Source: an uncultured Eubacteriales bacterium
GTDB taxonomy: Bacteria; Bacillota; Clostridia; Oscillospirales; CAG-272
DNA: 64,000 nt
Assembly (NCBI GenBank): GCA_934373635.1
Contig: CAKROZ010000007.1
Location: 1 to 64,000 of the forward strand
Reading direction: 5' to 3'
Part shown: positions 33,025-40,667 of the stretch, in pieces
Numbering within the stretch: the stretch's first letter is position 1
How the letters are laid out: each line of letters starts with the position of its first letter
Position numbers and translations under genes: made by a program
Notes under the pieces: generated by a model
Seen by the model: only the letters and a program-made list of their open reading frames with translations
What the model was told of the DNA's origin: nothing
Database searches by the model: none

Positions 33025-33053
33025 ATTTTATCATTTTTCTCCGGATTTGTCAA
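33025..33053 (-). promoter_or_regulatory. Promoter of the glycogen operon
   Basis: Minus strand TTGACA (33048-33053), a 17-base spacer, TAAAAT (33025-33030). No other strong promoter is visible down to aroK, so the seven genes glgB to aroK probably form one transcript. The AT-rich region 32897-33135 holds no gene. Confidence 0.85.
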
Positions 33054-33135
33054 GGGCGGAGAGAAAATTGAAAAAATCTCGTTACTTTGTATAAATTACA
33101 TGGAGATTATCCAAAAAACTTGCCGATATTTCGTT

Positions 33136-33735
33136 TTATTTGCACAAATTCAGAGACTTTTGCCATTCTGAAATTGTCCGTTTTACAAGAATTCCGTTTC
33201 GTATCCGCAACACGAGATTCCGCACCTTTTCACAGACCGGAGACAGCAAATACCGTCCGAAAAAGCGCAAAACAACGCGGACCGGCAGGAAAACGAGGCG
33301 CAAAAGTGCAAAGAGGACGCGCAGAACACGGGAAAAGCCCGCCTTGACGAGCTTCCGCGACGGGATGCCGAGCAGCTTCTCGAATATCACGAAGGAAAAA
33401 AGCGCCGCCGCGAGCATATAGAGACGGAACACGCCGTCGAGCGCGAGGTAGGTCAAAAGCAGAAAAGAGACACCGAAAAACAGCGTAAAAACAAAGCCGC
33501 AGATCTCCCGTCTGACGGGTGGCAGCTCCTTATCCGTCGCCTTTCGGAATACCGCCTCCCGCTCGCCCTTATCGCGAAGGAGAGCGCTTTTCCATGCGGC
33601 GGGAACCACGGCGACAAGCAACCCGATATCCGCAAAGAGGCATCGGAGACACTCATATACCCAACCCGCGAAAATGCCGAACGCGAGATAGGAAAGAAGC
33701 GCCCCGAGCATCTCGCGAAAGGTAAAATACATCAT
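33136..33735 (-). CDS. yabQ: YabQ-like spore cortex protein
   Basis: 199 residues with about four membrane segments in the first 130 residues (around 8-25, 35-50, 75-95 and 100-120) and a basic amphipathic tail. The GWVYECLRCL motif after the first helix and the position behind yabP identify it as YabQ, which is needed for cortex assembly around the forespore in Bacillus subtilis. Its ATG overlaps the yabP TGA by four bases. It is normally made in the mother cell under sigma-E; I see no sigma-E promoter here. Identification rests on context and topology as much as on sequence. Confidence 0.82.
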   Translation of the reverse strand: MMYFTFREMLGALLSYLAFGIFAGWVYECLRCLFADIGLLVAVVPAAWKSALLRDKGEREAVFRKATDKELPPVRREICGFVFTLFFGVSFLLLTYLALDGVFRLYMLAAALFSFVIFEKLLGIPSRKLVKAGFSRVLRVLFALLRLVFLPVRVVLRFFGRYLLSPVCEKVRNLVLRIRNGILVKRTISEWQKSLNLCK

Positions 33736-34004
33736 CGGAAGAGCTTCCCGAAGAGTCCGCGCTTTTCTTCCCCGCCGTCCGTATAAAATACGCCGTCGAT
33801 CTTTCCCGTGACGAGAATTCTTCCGTCGCCTTTGGACAGGTCCTCGATCTTCAGATCACTCCCCTCCACCGACACGCGTCCCGCCCGTGTCGCGAGCGTC
33901 AGAAGATCTTCCGCAAAGCCCTCGACATTCAGAACGCCGTCGAGCTCGAGCGTTTCACGGTTTTTCAGACAGAGCGTCTGCCGTATGGTGGTGTTTTCTT
34001 CCAT
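33732..34004 (-). CDS. yabP: Sporulation protein YabP
   Basis: 90 residues. The sequence LKNRETLELDGVLNVEGFAEDL is the YabP/YqfC family core, a small beta-rich protein; YabP is needed with YabQ for the spore cortex. GGGAG lies before the ATG at 34004, and a longer frame to 34157 crosses a terminator. The gene begins only about 20 bases after the T run of that terminator, so it has no room for a promoter of its own. Stop and the yabQ start overlap (ATGA). The order HU, S4 protein, yabP, yabQ matches the Bacillus/Clostridium arrangement. Confidence 0.88.
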   Translation of the reverse strand: MEENTTIRQTLCLKNRETLELDGVLNVEGFAEDLLTLATRAGRVSVEGSDLKIEDLSKGDGRILVTGKIDGVFYTDGGEEKRGLFGKLFR

Positions 34005-34024
34005 GTTCTTCTCCCTTCTGGCGA

Positions 34025-34070
34025 TAAAAAACGCCGATGCATATTTCCATAACGAAAATATGCATCGGCG
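34025..34070 (-). terminator. Strong terminator between the S4 gene and yabP
   Basis: CGCCGATGCATATTT (34032-34046) pairs perfectly with AAATATGCATCGGCG (34056-34070); on the minus strand TTTTTT follows. yabP starts directly behind it. Confidence 0.88.
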
Positions 34071-34077
34071 AAAGGAT

Positions 34078-34332
34078 TTATTCGTCCGATTCGGAAACCA
34101 CCTCATACATTCCGACACTTTCCGTTTTCTTCGTCGTCTCCCGGATATCGAGAACACGGACGGTCAGCGTCTTCGTGCCGAATGTGACGGTGATAAGATC
34201 TCCTACCTTGACATCATAGGACGCCTTTGCGCGTCTGCCGTTTACCGTAATGCGATCCGCATCACAGGCATCGTTCGCAACGGTGCGCCGCTTGATCAGG
34301 CGCGAGACCTTCAAATACTTGTCAAGGCGCAT
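34078..34332 (-). CDS. rqcP: S4-domain RNA-binding protein (YabO/RqcP-like)
   Basis: 84 residues, a single S4 RNA-binding domain: MRLDKYLKVSRLIKRRTVAN at the start, then VNGRRAKASYDVKVGDLITV. Its size and place between HU and yabP match YabO/RqcP (Hsp15-like), which helps RqcH add Ala tails to stalled nascent chains on 50S subunits. It is separated from hup by four bases, so both are on one transcript, which the terminator at 34025-34070 then ends. A short acidic tail (SESDE) is the only unusual end. Confidence 0.88.
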   Translation of the reverse strand: MRLDKYLKVSRLIKRRTVANDACDADRITVNGRRAKASYDVKVGDLITVTFGTKTLTVRVLDIRETTKKTESVGMYEVVSESDE

Positions 34333-34336
34333 AGAA

Positions 34337-34612
34337 TCAGCCGTTGACGGTATCTTTCAGAACCTTGGAAGCGGAGAACGCGGGCTTCTTCGAAGCGGCG
34401 ATCTTGATCGTCTCGCCCGTCGCGGGGTTGCGTCCTTCTCTCTCGGCAACATCCTTGACTTCAAAGGTGCCGAAGCCGATGAGCTGAACTTTATCGCCTT
34501 CCTTCAGGGCGGCAACGATGGCATCGAAGGTCGCGTTGACGACTGTCTCGACATCCTTCTTCTTCACATCGGTCTCCTGTGCGATGACATTTACGAGATC
34601 TGTCTTGTTCAT
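34337..34612 (-). CDS. hup: DNA-binding protein HU
   Basis: 91 residues, full-length bacterial HU. It bends and compacts DNA as a dimer. The start MNKTDLVNVIAQET, the central VQLIGFGTFEVKD, and the DNA-gripping arm GRNPATGETIKI are all typical. The ATG at 34612 has AAGGA upstream, and the promoter at 34646-34674 is close to consensus. It is the first gene of a short unit with the S4 gene. Confidence 0.96.
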   Translation of the reverse strand: MNKTDLVNVIAQETDVKKKDVETVVNATFDAIVAALKEGDKVQLIGFGTFEVKDVAEREGRNPATGETIKIAASKKPAFSASKVLKDTVNG

Positions 34613-34645
34613 GGGTGTAACATCCTTTCTTGAAAGTTTTGTTCC

Positions 34646-34674
34646 ATTATAGCAAGTTTTTACCGTAAATGCAA
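34646..34674 (-). promoter_or_regulatory. Strong promoter of hup
   Basis: Minus strand TTGCAT (34669-34674), a 17-base spacer, TATAAT (34646-34651). Confidence 0.88.
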
Positions 34675-34733
34675 GCACTATTCCTTCTTTTTTTCGCCTT
34701 TCGTGAAAAATTTCCGCTTATTTCACAATATCT

Positions 34734-36335
34734 TCAGCGCTTTTTTGTATATTTTGATAGTATTTTCAGTTTTTCGACACGCAGCGAGCCGCCGAAATAC
34801 GAAAAGCCGAGATAAATCAGGGCGGCGACGAGCAAAGAAAGGACGCTCGCAAGCGGGGAGATCATCCATCCCTCCAGCGCATGATAGGCAAACAACGTGC
34901 CGAATGCCGCGAGAAGTGAAAACAAGACCGGACGGAGCATGAGCGAGAAGAGAGGCGCGCCCGCCCCCGTCTTCCGATACAGAAGGCAAAGAGAAAATAC
35001 AAGCCCTACCCCGTAGGATGCGACCGTGCCGAGGGGCGCCCCGAGGATCCCGAAGCGCGCATCGCCGATCAGAAAATAGCCGACCGCGATCTTCACCGCC
35101 GCACCGATCCCCATCGAGAGCAAAGGTGCCCTCACGAATCCCGCCGCCTCGAGCGTGGTATTCACCATCGTGAGTAAAGACATAAAGACCATGGCGGGCG
35201 CGAGCGCCGCGAGAAGAGGCGCCGCGATGCGCGCGCTCTTCGCGGGAAAGATCAACGCGAGGATCGGCTCACCGAACAGGGCGAGCAGCATCGCCGCGGG
35301 GGTCGCGATGAAGGCGGCGAGCTCAAGCGATGTGCGCGAAAGCTCGGAAAAGCCTTCTCTGTCCCCCACGGCAAACCGCGCGGTCAGAAGGGGCAGTACG
35401 GCGACGGAGATCGGTGCCACGACGGTAGCGACCAGATTGAACATCGGAAGTGCGAGTGTGGTATAGTTTCCGTAAAGCGCAGTCGCCTGCGCCTCGTCAT
35501 AGCCGACGGCGGCAAGGCGCTTCATGATCATGCCGAGATCGACAAGAGAGCAAAGGCTCATCACCGCGGCACTGACCGTCACGGGAAGCGCCACGTGAAA
35601 AAGCCTCGATAGAATTCTTCTCGTATTCTCTTCTTTCTCATTCTGCTCCGAATTTTCACACGATTTATCTGCTTTTTTTGAATTCAAAGAACAGGCAAGA
35701 ACGATGAATCCGAAGAAGGAGCCGAGCGTGATGCCGAAGATGGAGCACGCGGAAATCATGGGAAGCGACATGCCGCGCGCCTTGGCGATAAGGGCGAAGA
35801 GCAATCCGAAAGCGAGCTTACCGACACCCGAGACGGTCTCGGACATCGCGATCGGGAAAAGGCGGCTGTGCCCCGCGAGAACGCCGCGTATCACGCCGCC
35901 GAGAGCGATAAAGAAGAGAGAGGGTGCCACGGCGAGCATCGTCGGTGCGGCATTCGCATTCCCTACCAAAACGGCAAGCGGACGGGCGAGAAGCAAAAAC
36001 GCCGCCGTCACGAAGACCCCCGCGATCAAGAACGTGCGCATGGCGACGCGGTAGATCTTTTCCTCGGTGCGGGATAGTCCGCGCGCCGAACATTCCGCCG
36101 TCATGATGGAGATCGCCTTCGGAACACCGGCGGTCGCGAGAAGGTAAAAAAATGAATACACCGTGTACGCGGAATTGAAGTACCCCATCCCCTCGTCGCC
36201 GAGGACGCGGGCGAGCGGGATCTTGTAAATCAGACCGAGCACTTTTACCGCGATCGCCGCGATCGTGAGGGATGCCGCACCGCCGAAAAAGGCGGCGGCT
36301 CCGCTCTTCTTTTCCTCCCGAAGCACCTCTTTCAT
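34734..36335 (-). CDS. spoVB: SpoVB/MurJ-like polysaccharide flippase (MVF/MATE-like)
   Basis: 533 residues with about 14 hydrophobic segments. The N-end (FFGGAASLTIAAIAVKVLGLIYKIPLARVLGDEGMGYFNSAYTVY) is characteristic of the SpoVB/YabM/YtgP group of lipid-linked precursor exporters. SpoVB helps move peptidoglycan precursors for cortex synthesis in Bacillus. Here it lies upstream of hup, S4, yabP and yabQ, the place of yabM in Bacillus. GGAAGG precedes the ATG, and a TATAAT box is found just upstream, partly in the hemZ terminator stem. It could be a vegetative flippase; context favours a spore role. Confidence 0.88.
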   Translation of the reverse strand: MKEVLREEKKSGAAAFFGGAASLTIAAIAVKVLGLIYKIPLARVLGDEGMGYFNSAYTVYSFFYLLATAGVPKAISIMTAECSARGLSRTEEKIYRVAMRTFLIAGVFVTAAFLLLARPLAVLVGNANAAPTMLAVAPSLFFIALGGVIRGVLAGHSRLFPIAMSETVSGVGKLAFGLLFALIAKARGMSLPMISACSIFGITLGSFFGFIVLACSLNSKKADKSCENSEQNEKEENTRRILSRLFHVALPVTVSAAVMSLCSLVDLGMIMKRLAAVGYDEAQATALYGNYTTLALPMFNLVATVVAPISVAVLPLLTARFAVGDREGFSELSRTSLELAAFIATPAAMLLALFGEPILALIFPAKSARIAAPLLAALAPAMVFMSLLTMVNTTLEAAGFVRAPLLSMGIGAAVKIAVGYFLIGDARFGILGAPLGTVASYGVGLVFSLCLLYRKTGAGAPLFSLMLRPVLFSLLAAFGTLFAYHALEGWMISPLASVLSLLVAALIYLGFSYFGGSLRVEKLKILSKYTKKR

Positions 36336-36365
36336 ACACTTTCCTTCCGATACATTATAAAATAA

Positions 36366-36393
36366 GAACCTACCAAAAATATATTGGCAGGTT
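36366..36393 (-). terminator. Terminator of the cdaA-to-hemZ operon
   Basis: GAACCTACCAA pairs with TTGGCAGGTTC (one G-U or mismatch) around a short AT loop; TTATTTTATAA follows on the minus strand. Located about 10-35 bases past hemZ. Confidence 0.75.
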
Positions 36394-36400
36394 CTCTCTT

Positions 36401-37942
36401 TTATTCCTTTTTCTTTTCCTCGGAGGCTTTGAAGAATTCGATGATCTTTTCTCTTCTCGGACGAATTCCCCGTTCCGCATCTCCGTCGCGGAGGGCTGTG
36501 GCGTCGCGGAGATATTCATACGGATATTTCGGCTGAAAGATGCGTTCGATCCTACTCTCGGTATGCGGACTTCCCTTCGGCGGACGCTTCACGAGCTTTG
36601 TCACGCCGCCCGCGCCGACGGAAAAGATGGATTGTACCTCTTCCATCATAAAGATATTGTAAAGTCCTTCATGCCCCTCAATGGCAAATCCGACGTTTTC
36701 GAGATTGCCGATCGTGTTTTTCTGGCGGTACATGTAATACGGCTTATAACCCGCAAACTTCGTTTTCAACTGCGCGTAGGCGACGCTCTTCGCGGCATCT
36801 CCGCCCGAAAGCGAGTAGATGTCGGTATGCTGCTTCAAAACGTCCGCCGCCTTCTTCACGCAGAAGGTGTGAACGGTCAGGTTGGTGGGGGCAAGCTCGA
36901 TGATGCGGTCCACCGTCTCGGAGAAGCTCTTGAAATCGTCCCCGGGAAGTCCCGCGATCAGGTCTACGTTGATGTCGCGGATCCCGCTCTCCTTCGCGAT
37001 CCGATATGCACGGTAAAAATCCGCGACGGTGTGCCGTCTGCCGATCTCGCGCAGAACGTCGTCATTCAAGGTCTGCGGGTTGACGCTGATGCGCGTGACG
37101 CCGAATGTTTTTGCCACGGCGAGCTTTTCCGCCGTGATCGTATCGGGACGCCCCGCCTCGAGCGTGAATTCCGAAAGCTCCGCGGGATCGACATTCTCCG
37201 TGATCCGCCCGAGCAGGCGTGTCAGCTGCTCCGGGGAAAGGATGGTCGGCGTTCCGCCGCCGATGTAAACGGTCCTCACCCGCATACCGAGCGCCGCCGC
37301 CGTGCGGAAGGTATCGTCGATGTCGGCGAGCAAGGCGTCTATGTAATCGTCTATCAGAGATAACAGTTTCTTATTGGTATAGGAAACGAAGCTGCAATAG
37401 GCACAGCGCGAGGGGCAAAACGGGATCGAGATATACACCGAGCATCCGTCGGGGGGCACCCGCTTCAGAAGCTTCAGCTCATTCGACGCGACCGACACGG
37501 CGAGCGCCGCCTTCTGCGGGTTCAGAAAATACTCGTCGCGAAGGATCCGCTTGCTCTTGATAATTCCGTTTCCGCTATACAGAAGCCCGCTCGCGACCTT
37601 TGCGGGACGGATCCCCGTCAGGATCCCCCACGGCGGAATATGGCCGAGCAGTTCCTTGCCCGCGGTGAACATGGCGCGTCCGACCGCGACGGAGGCGTGC
37701 GTGGCGATGGTGACCTGCTCGTCCGCCGCGACGGTCTCCACCCCCTCACTGACCTTATCGTTCAGGTGGATCCGCACGTAGGCGGTATAGGCACGGTCGC
37801 CGTCGGGATAGACATTGACGAACACCTCGGGCACGTCCTCCCCCGCCACCTCGTTCTCTCCGAAAGTGGCACCCGGGAAAAAGACCATGCAAAGCGTTTG
37901 CAGGTAATAGCGGTTGATCTCACCTTCCGCGTGCAGTATCAT
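36401..37942 (-). CDS. hemZ: HemZ-like radical SAM coproporphyrinogen oxidase family protein
   Basis: 513 residues. The radical SAM cluster motif is PFCPSRCAYCSF near residue 175, followed by VYIGGGTPTIL and the SAM-binding EAGRPDTIT. The 160-residue N-terminal extension and the order of the motifs are those of clostridial and Bacillus HemZ rather than HemN/HemW. Although annotated as a coproporphyrinogen III dehydrogenase, its role in Clostridia without haem synthesis is uncertain. ATGA-type overlap with dtd (37939-37942) shows tight coupling. Last gene of its operon. The family is clear; the reaction is not. Confidence 0.88.
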   Translation of the reverse strand: MILHAEGEINRYYLQTLCMVFFPGATFGENEVAGEDVPEVFVNVYPDGDRAYTAYVRIHLNDKVSEGVETVAADEQVTIATHASVAVGRAMFTAGKELLGHIPPWGILTGIRPAKVASGLLYSGNGIIKSKRILRDEYFLNPQKAALAVSVASNELKLLKRVPPDGCSVYISIPFCPSRCAYCSFVSYTNKKLLSLIDDYIDALLADIDDTFRTAAALGMRVRTVYIGGGTPTILSPEQLTRLLGRITENVDPAELSEFTLEAGRPDTITAEKLAVAKTFGVTRISVNPQTLNDDVLREIGRRHTVADFYRAYRIAKESGIRDINVDLIAGLPGDDFKSFSETVDRIIELAPTNLTVHTFCVKKAADVLKQHTDIYSLSGGDAAKSVAYAQLKTKFAGYKPYYMYRQKNTIGNLENVGFAIEGHEGLYNIFMMEEVQSIFSVGAGGVTKLVKRPPKGSPHTESRIERIFQPKYPYEYLRDATALRDGDAERGIRPRREKIIEFFKASEEKKKE

Positions 37943-38418
37943 GTCGCACCTCCGATCCTTCCCCGTTTACTTTTCAGAACGGCAGAATCCATCAGAATGG
38001 TAACGGGACCGTCGGTCGTCATTTCGGTGCGCATGTCCGCGCCGAAGCGTCCCGTCGCGGTAAAGCGGACGCGGCGGTCGATCTCCGAAACGAAATGCCG
38101 ATACAGGGCGTCCGCCCGCTCGGGCGGGGCGGCGAGTAGATAATTCGGTCGGTTTCCGTGCGCGTAATCGGCACAGAGCGTAAAATTCGAGACGACGAGG
38201 ACTTCCCCGTCGATATCGTTGACCGAGAGGTTCATCTTCCCGTTTTCGTCGGTGAAGATGCGTAGCTTCGCGATCTTTTCGGCAAGAAGCTCCGCGTCCT
38301 CCTCGGTATCGCCCGAGAAAACGCCGAGCAGAAGGTAGAGCCCCCGCCCGACCTTGCCCGAGAGGATGCCGTCGGCATAGACCGCGGCGCTTTGAATTCT
38401 TTGGATAACGGTTGTCAT
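37939..38418 (-). CDS. dtd: D-aminoacyl-tRNA deacylase
   Basis: 159 residues. It cleaves D-amino acids and glycine from mischarged tRNAs. The N-end MTTVIQRIQSAAV, the SNFTLCADYAHGNRPN segment carrying the catalytic Thr region, and TDGPVT (the cross-subunit Gly-Pro motif) are all visible. I place the start at 38418; a longer open frame lies inside the Rel coding region. It starts 11 bases after the Rel stop and overlaps hemZ by four bases at its end. Size is slightly above the typical 145-150 owing to its C-terminal tail. Confidence 0.93.
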   Translation of the reverse strand: MTTVIQRIQSAAVYADGILSGKVGRGLYLLLGVFSGDTEEDAELLAEKIAKLRIFTDENGKMNLSVNDIDGEVLVVSNFTLCADYAHGNRPNYLLAAPPERADALYRHFVSEIDRRVRFTATGRFGADMRTEMTTDGPVTILMDSAVLKSKRGRIGGAT

Positions 38419-38429
38419 GTCGGATTCCT

Positions 38430-40661
38430 TTACGGTTTGTTCTCTTGATTCCCGGGCGCGGTGCGCGACACGGAAAGCACGTGCGGAAGCTGACGAAGGC
38501 GTGAAACGATGGCTTCGAAATGCGCGGTGTTGCGGCATCCGACAACGAGGCTGACCGTCATGTTTCCGTTCTTTTGTACCTGCGTATTGATCTGCACGAT
38601 GGAGACCTTCATGTCCGCGAGCGCCGTGGAAACGGCGGCAATGACGCCGATGGCATCCTCGATGATAAGATGCAGGGATGCCTCGTAGGTCTCGGAAGAA
38701 GAGGTGCCCCCTTCCTTTTCCCATTCCGCACTGACCCAACGGGAAAGATTCTCCTCGTTGCGTCTGCCGATCGCGACGTTCGGACAATCCGCCTTATGGA
38801 CGGAAACGCCGAAGCCGCGGGTGATGAAGCCGACGATCTTATCGCCGGGAAGCGGATTGCAGCATTTCGCAAACTTGACCTGACAGCCACGCTCGCCGTC
38901 GATGATGATTCCGCCCGTCGTGCGAAGGCGGGAGGACGCGGCGGCAAGTTTGACCTGCTTCAGCTCGTCTTCCTTGGAGATCTGCGGCTCCGCGTCGGTG
39001 GAAAGCTTGTCGACCTCTTCCTTGATCTTCGGCAAAAAGCGTTGCAGAGAAAGTCCGCCGAAGCCGATGGTGTTGTAAAAATCGTCCGCGTCGTTGATAC
39101 CGACGCGCCTTGCAATAGAGGCTATAATCTCCGCCACGGCGGGGTCAGAAATCGTTCTGCCGAGTTTTTTCAGTTCTTTTTCGACTTCTGCACGTCCGAG
39201 CGCAATATTCTCGGTGCGGCGTTCCTTCTTGAACCACTGGCGGATCTTCGTGCGTGCCTGTCCCGTCTTGACGATCTTCAGCCAGTCGCGGCTCGGCCCC
39301 TTCGACGCTGCGGACGTGATGATCTCGATGATCTCACCGTTCTGCGGTACTCTGTCGATCGGGACGATGACGCCGTTGATCTTGGCGCCCGTCATTTTGT
39401 TACCGACCTCGGAATGGATCGCGTAGGCAAAATCGATCACGGTAGCGCCGAGCGGAAGAGAGATGACATCTCCCTTGGGCGTGAAGACAAAGGTCTCGTC
39501 GTGGAAAATGTCGGTCTTGAAGGAGCGCATGAACTCCTCGGGATCCCGCGTGTTTTCGTCCGACTCGAGAAGCTGCGCGATCCAGCGGAGCTTTTCGTCG
39601 CTCTCGCCGTCCCCCTTCTCGCCCGATTTGTATTTCCAGTGCGCGGCGATACCGTATTCGGCTTCCTCGTGCATCTGCTCGGTACGGATCTGCACCTCAA
39701 AGGGGACGCCGCCCCGACCGATGACCGTGGTATGAAGGGAGCGATAGAGGTTCGGCTTCGGCGTGGAGATATAATCCTTGAATCTGCCGGGCACCGACTT
39801 GAACATCTCGTGGACGAGACCGAGAGCGGTATAGCACTCAAGCTCGGTCTCTACGATGATACGCACGGCATAAAAATCGTAGATCTCGTCAAAGGTCTTG
39901 CCGAGGGTATAGATCTTCCGATAGAGGCTGTATACCGATTTAATACGGCTCTCGAGGCGAAAATGAATGTGATTTTCTTCGAGCTTTTCTCCGATGTGCG
40001 TTTTCGCATCCTCGAGAAAGCCCTTGCTCTGTCCGAATTTCTTTTCGACCTCCGCCTCGACCTCCTCGTAGCCGACACGGTCGAGATAATAGAGGCTGAG
40101 GTTTTCAAGCTCCTGCTTGATGCGCTGCATACCGAGACGATGTGCGAGCGGCGCATAGATATACATCGTCTCGAGGGCGATCGCGCGCTGTCTGTCCTCT
40201 TTTTTGGCGATCAGCGTGCGCATATTGTGCAGACGGTCGCAGAGCTTGATAAAGATCACGCGGATGTCGCGGTTCATGGCGAGAAGCATCTTGCGGATAT
40301 TTTCGATATGTGCCTCTTCCTTATCCGCGACCTGAACCTGTATGATCTTCGTCAAGCCGTCGACCAGCATTGCCACATCGTCGCCGAACATTTTGCGGAT
40401 GGTATCGAGGTTCGTCTTGTCCGAGCAGTCCTCCACCGTATCGTGAAGGAGCGCCGCACAGACGGAGTCGGTATCGAGCCCGAGCTCGGCAACGATCTTC
40501 GCCACCGCGACGGGGTGGCTGATATAGGGCTCCCCGCTCTGACGGAATTGTCCTTCGTGGAGCTCCGCGGCATATTCGTATGCACGCTTGATCTTTTCGA
40601 TATCGTAATACTTCGCGTTCTTTTCGACAAGATCGAGAAGCGATTTCATTTCTTCGTACAT
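38430..40661 (-). CDS. rel: Bifunctional (p)ppGpp synthetase/hydrolase (Rel)
   Basis: 743 residues with the long RSH layout: an HD hydrolase domain (HDTVEDC, residues 70-80, with SHPVAVAKI nearby), a synthetase domain (VYSLYRKI, then the YRSLHTTV region near 310), TGS (VFTPKGDVISLPLGATVIDFAYAIHSEVG) near 390, and a C-terminal ACT domain at about 665-743. It makes and breaks the stringent-response alarmone and binds the ribosome. The start codon is six bases after the recJ stop. The pair rel-dtd is a common Bacillota order. Both catalytic domains look intact. Confidence 0.96.
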   Translation of the reverse strand: MYEEMKSLLDLVEKNAKYYDIEKIKRAYEYAAELHEGQFRQSGEPYISHPVAVAKIVAELGLDTDSVCAALLHDTVEDCSDKTNLDTIRKMFGDDVAMLVDGLTKIIQVQVADKEEAHIENIRKMLLAMNRDIRVIFIKLCDRLHNMRTLIAKKEDRQRAIALETMYIYAPLAHRLGMQRIKQELENLSLYYLDRVGYEEVEAEVEKKFGQSKGFLEDAKTHIGEKLEENHIHFRLESRIKSVYSLYRKIYTLGKTFDEIYDFYAVRIIVETELECYTALGLVHEMFKSVPGRFKDYISTPKPNLYRSLHTTVIGRGGVPFEVQIRTEQMHEEAEYGIAAHWKYKSGEKGDGESDEKLRWIAQLLESDENTRDPEEFMRSFKTDIFHDETFVFTPKGDVISLPLGATVIDFAYAIHSEVGNKMTGAKINGVIVPIDRVPQNGEIIEIITSAASKGPSRDWLKIVKTGQARTKIRQWFKKERRTENIALGRAEVEKELKKLGRTISDPAVAEIIASIARRVGINDADDFYNTIGFGGLSLQRFLPKIKEEVDKLSTDAEPQISKEDELKQVKLAAASSRLRTTGGIIIDGERGCQVKFAKCCNPLPGDKIVGFITRGFGVSVHKADCPNVAIGRRNEENLSRWVSAEWEKEGGTSSSETYEASLHLIIEDAIGVIAAVSTALADMKVSIVQINTQVQKNGNMTVSLVVGCRNTAHFEAIVSRLRQLPHVLSVSRTAPGNQENKP

Positions 40662-40667
40662 AGCCTG

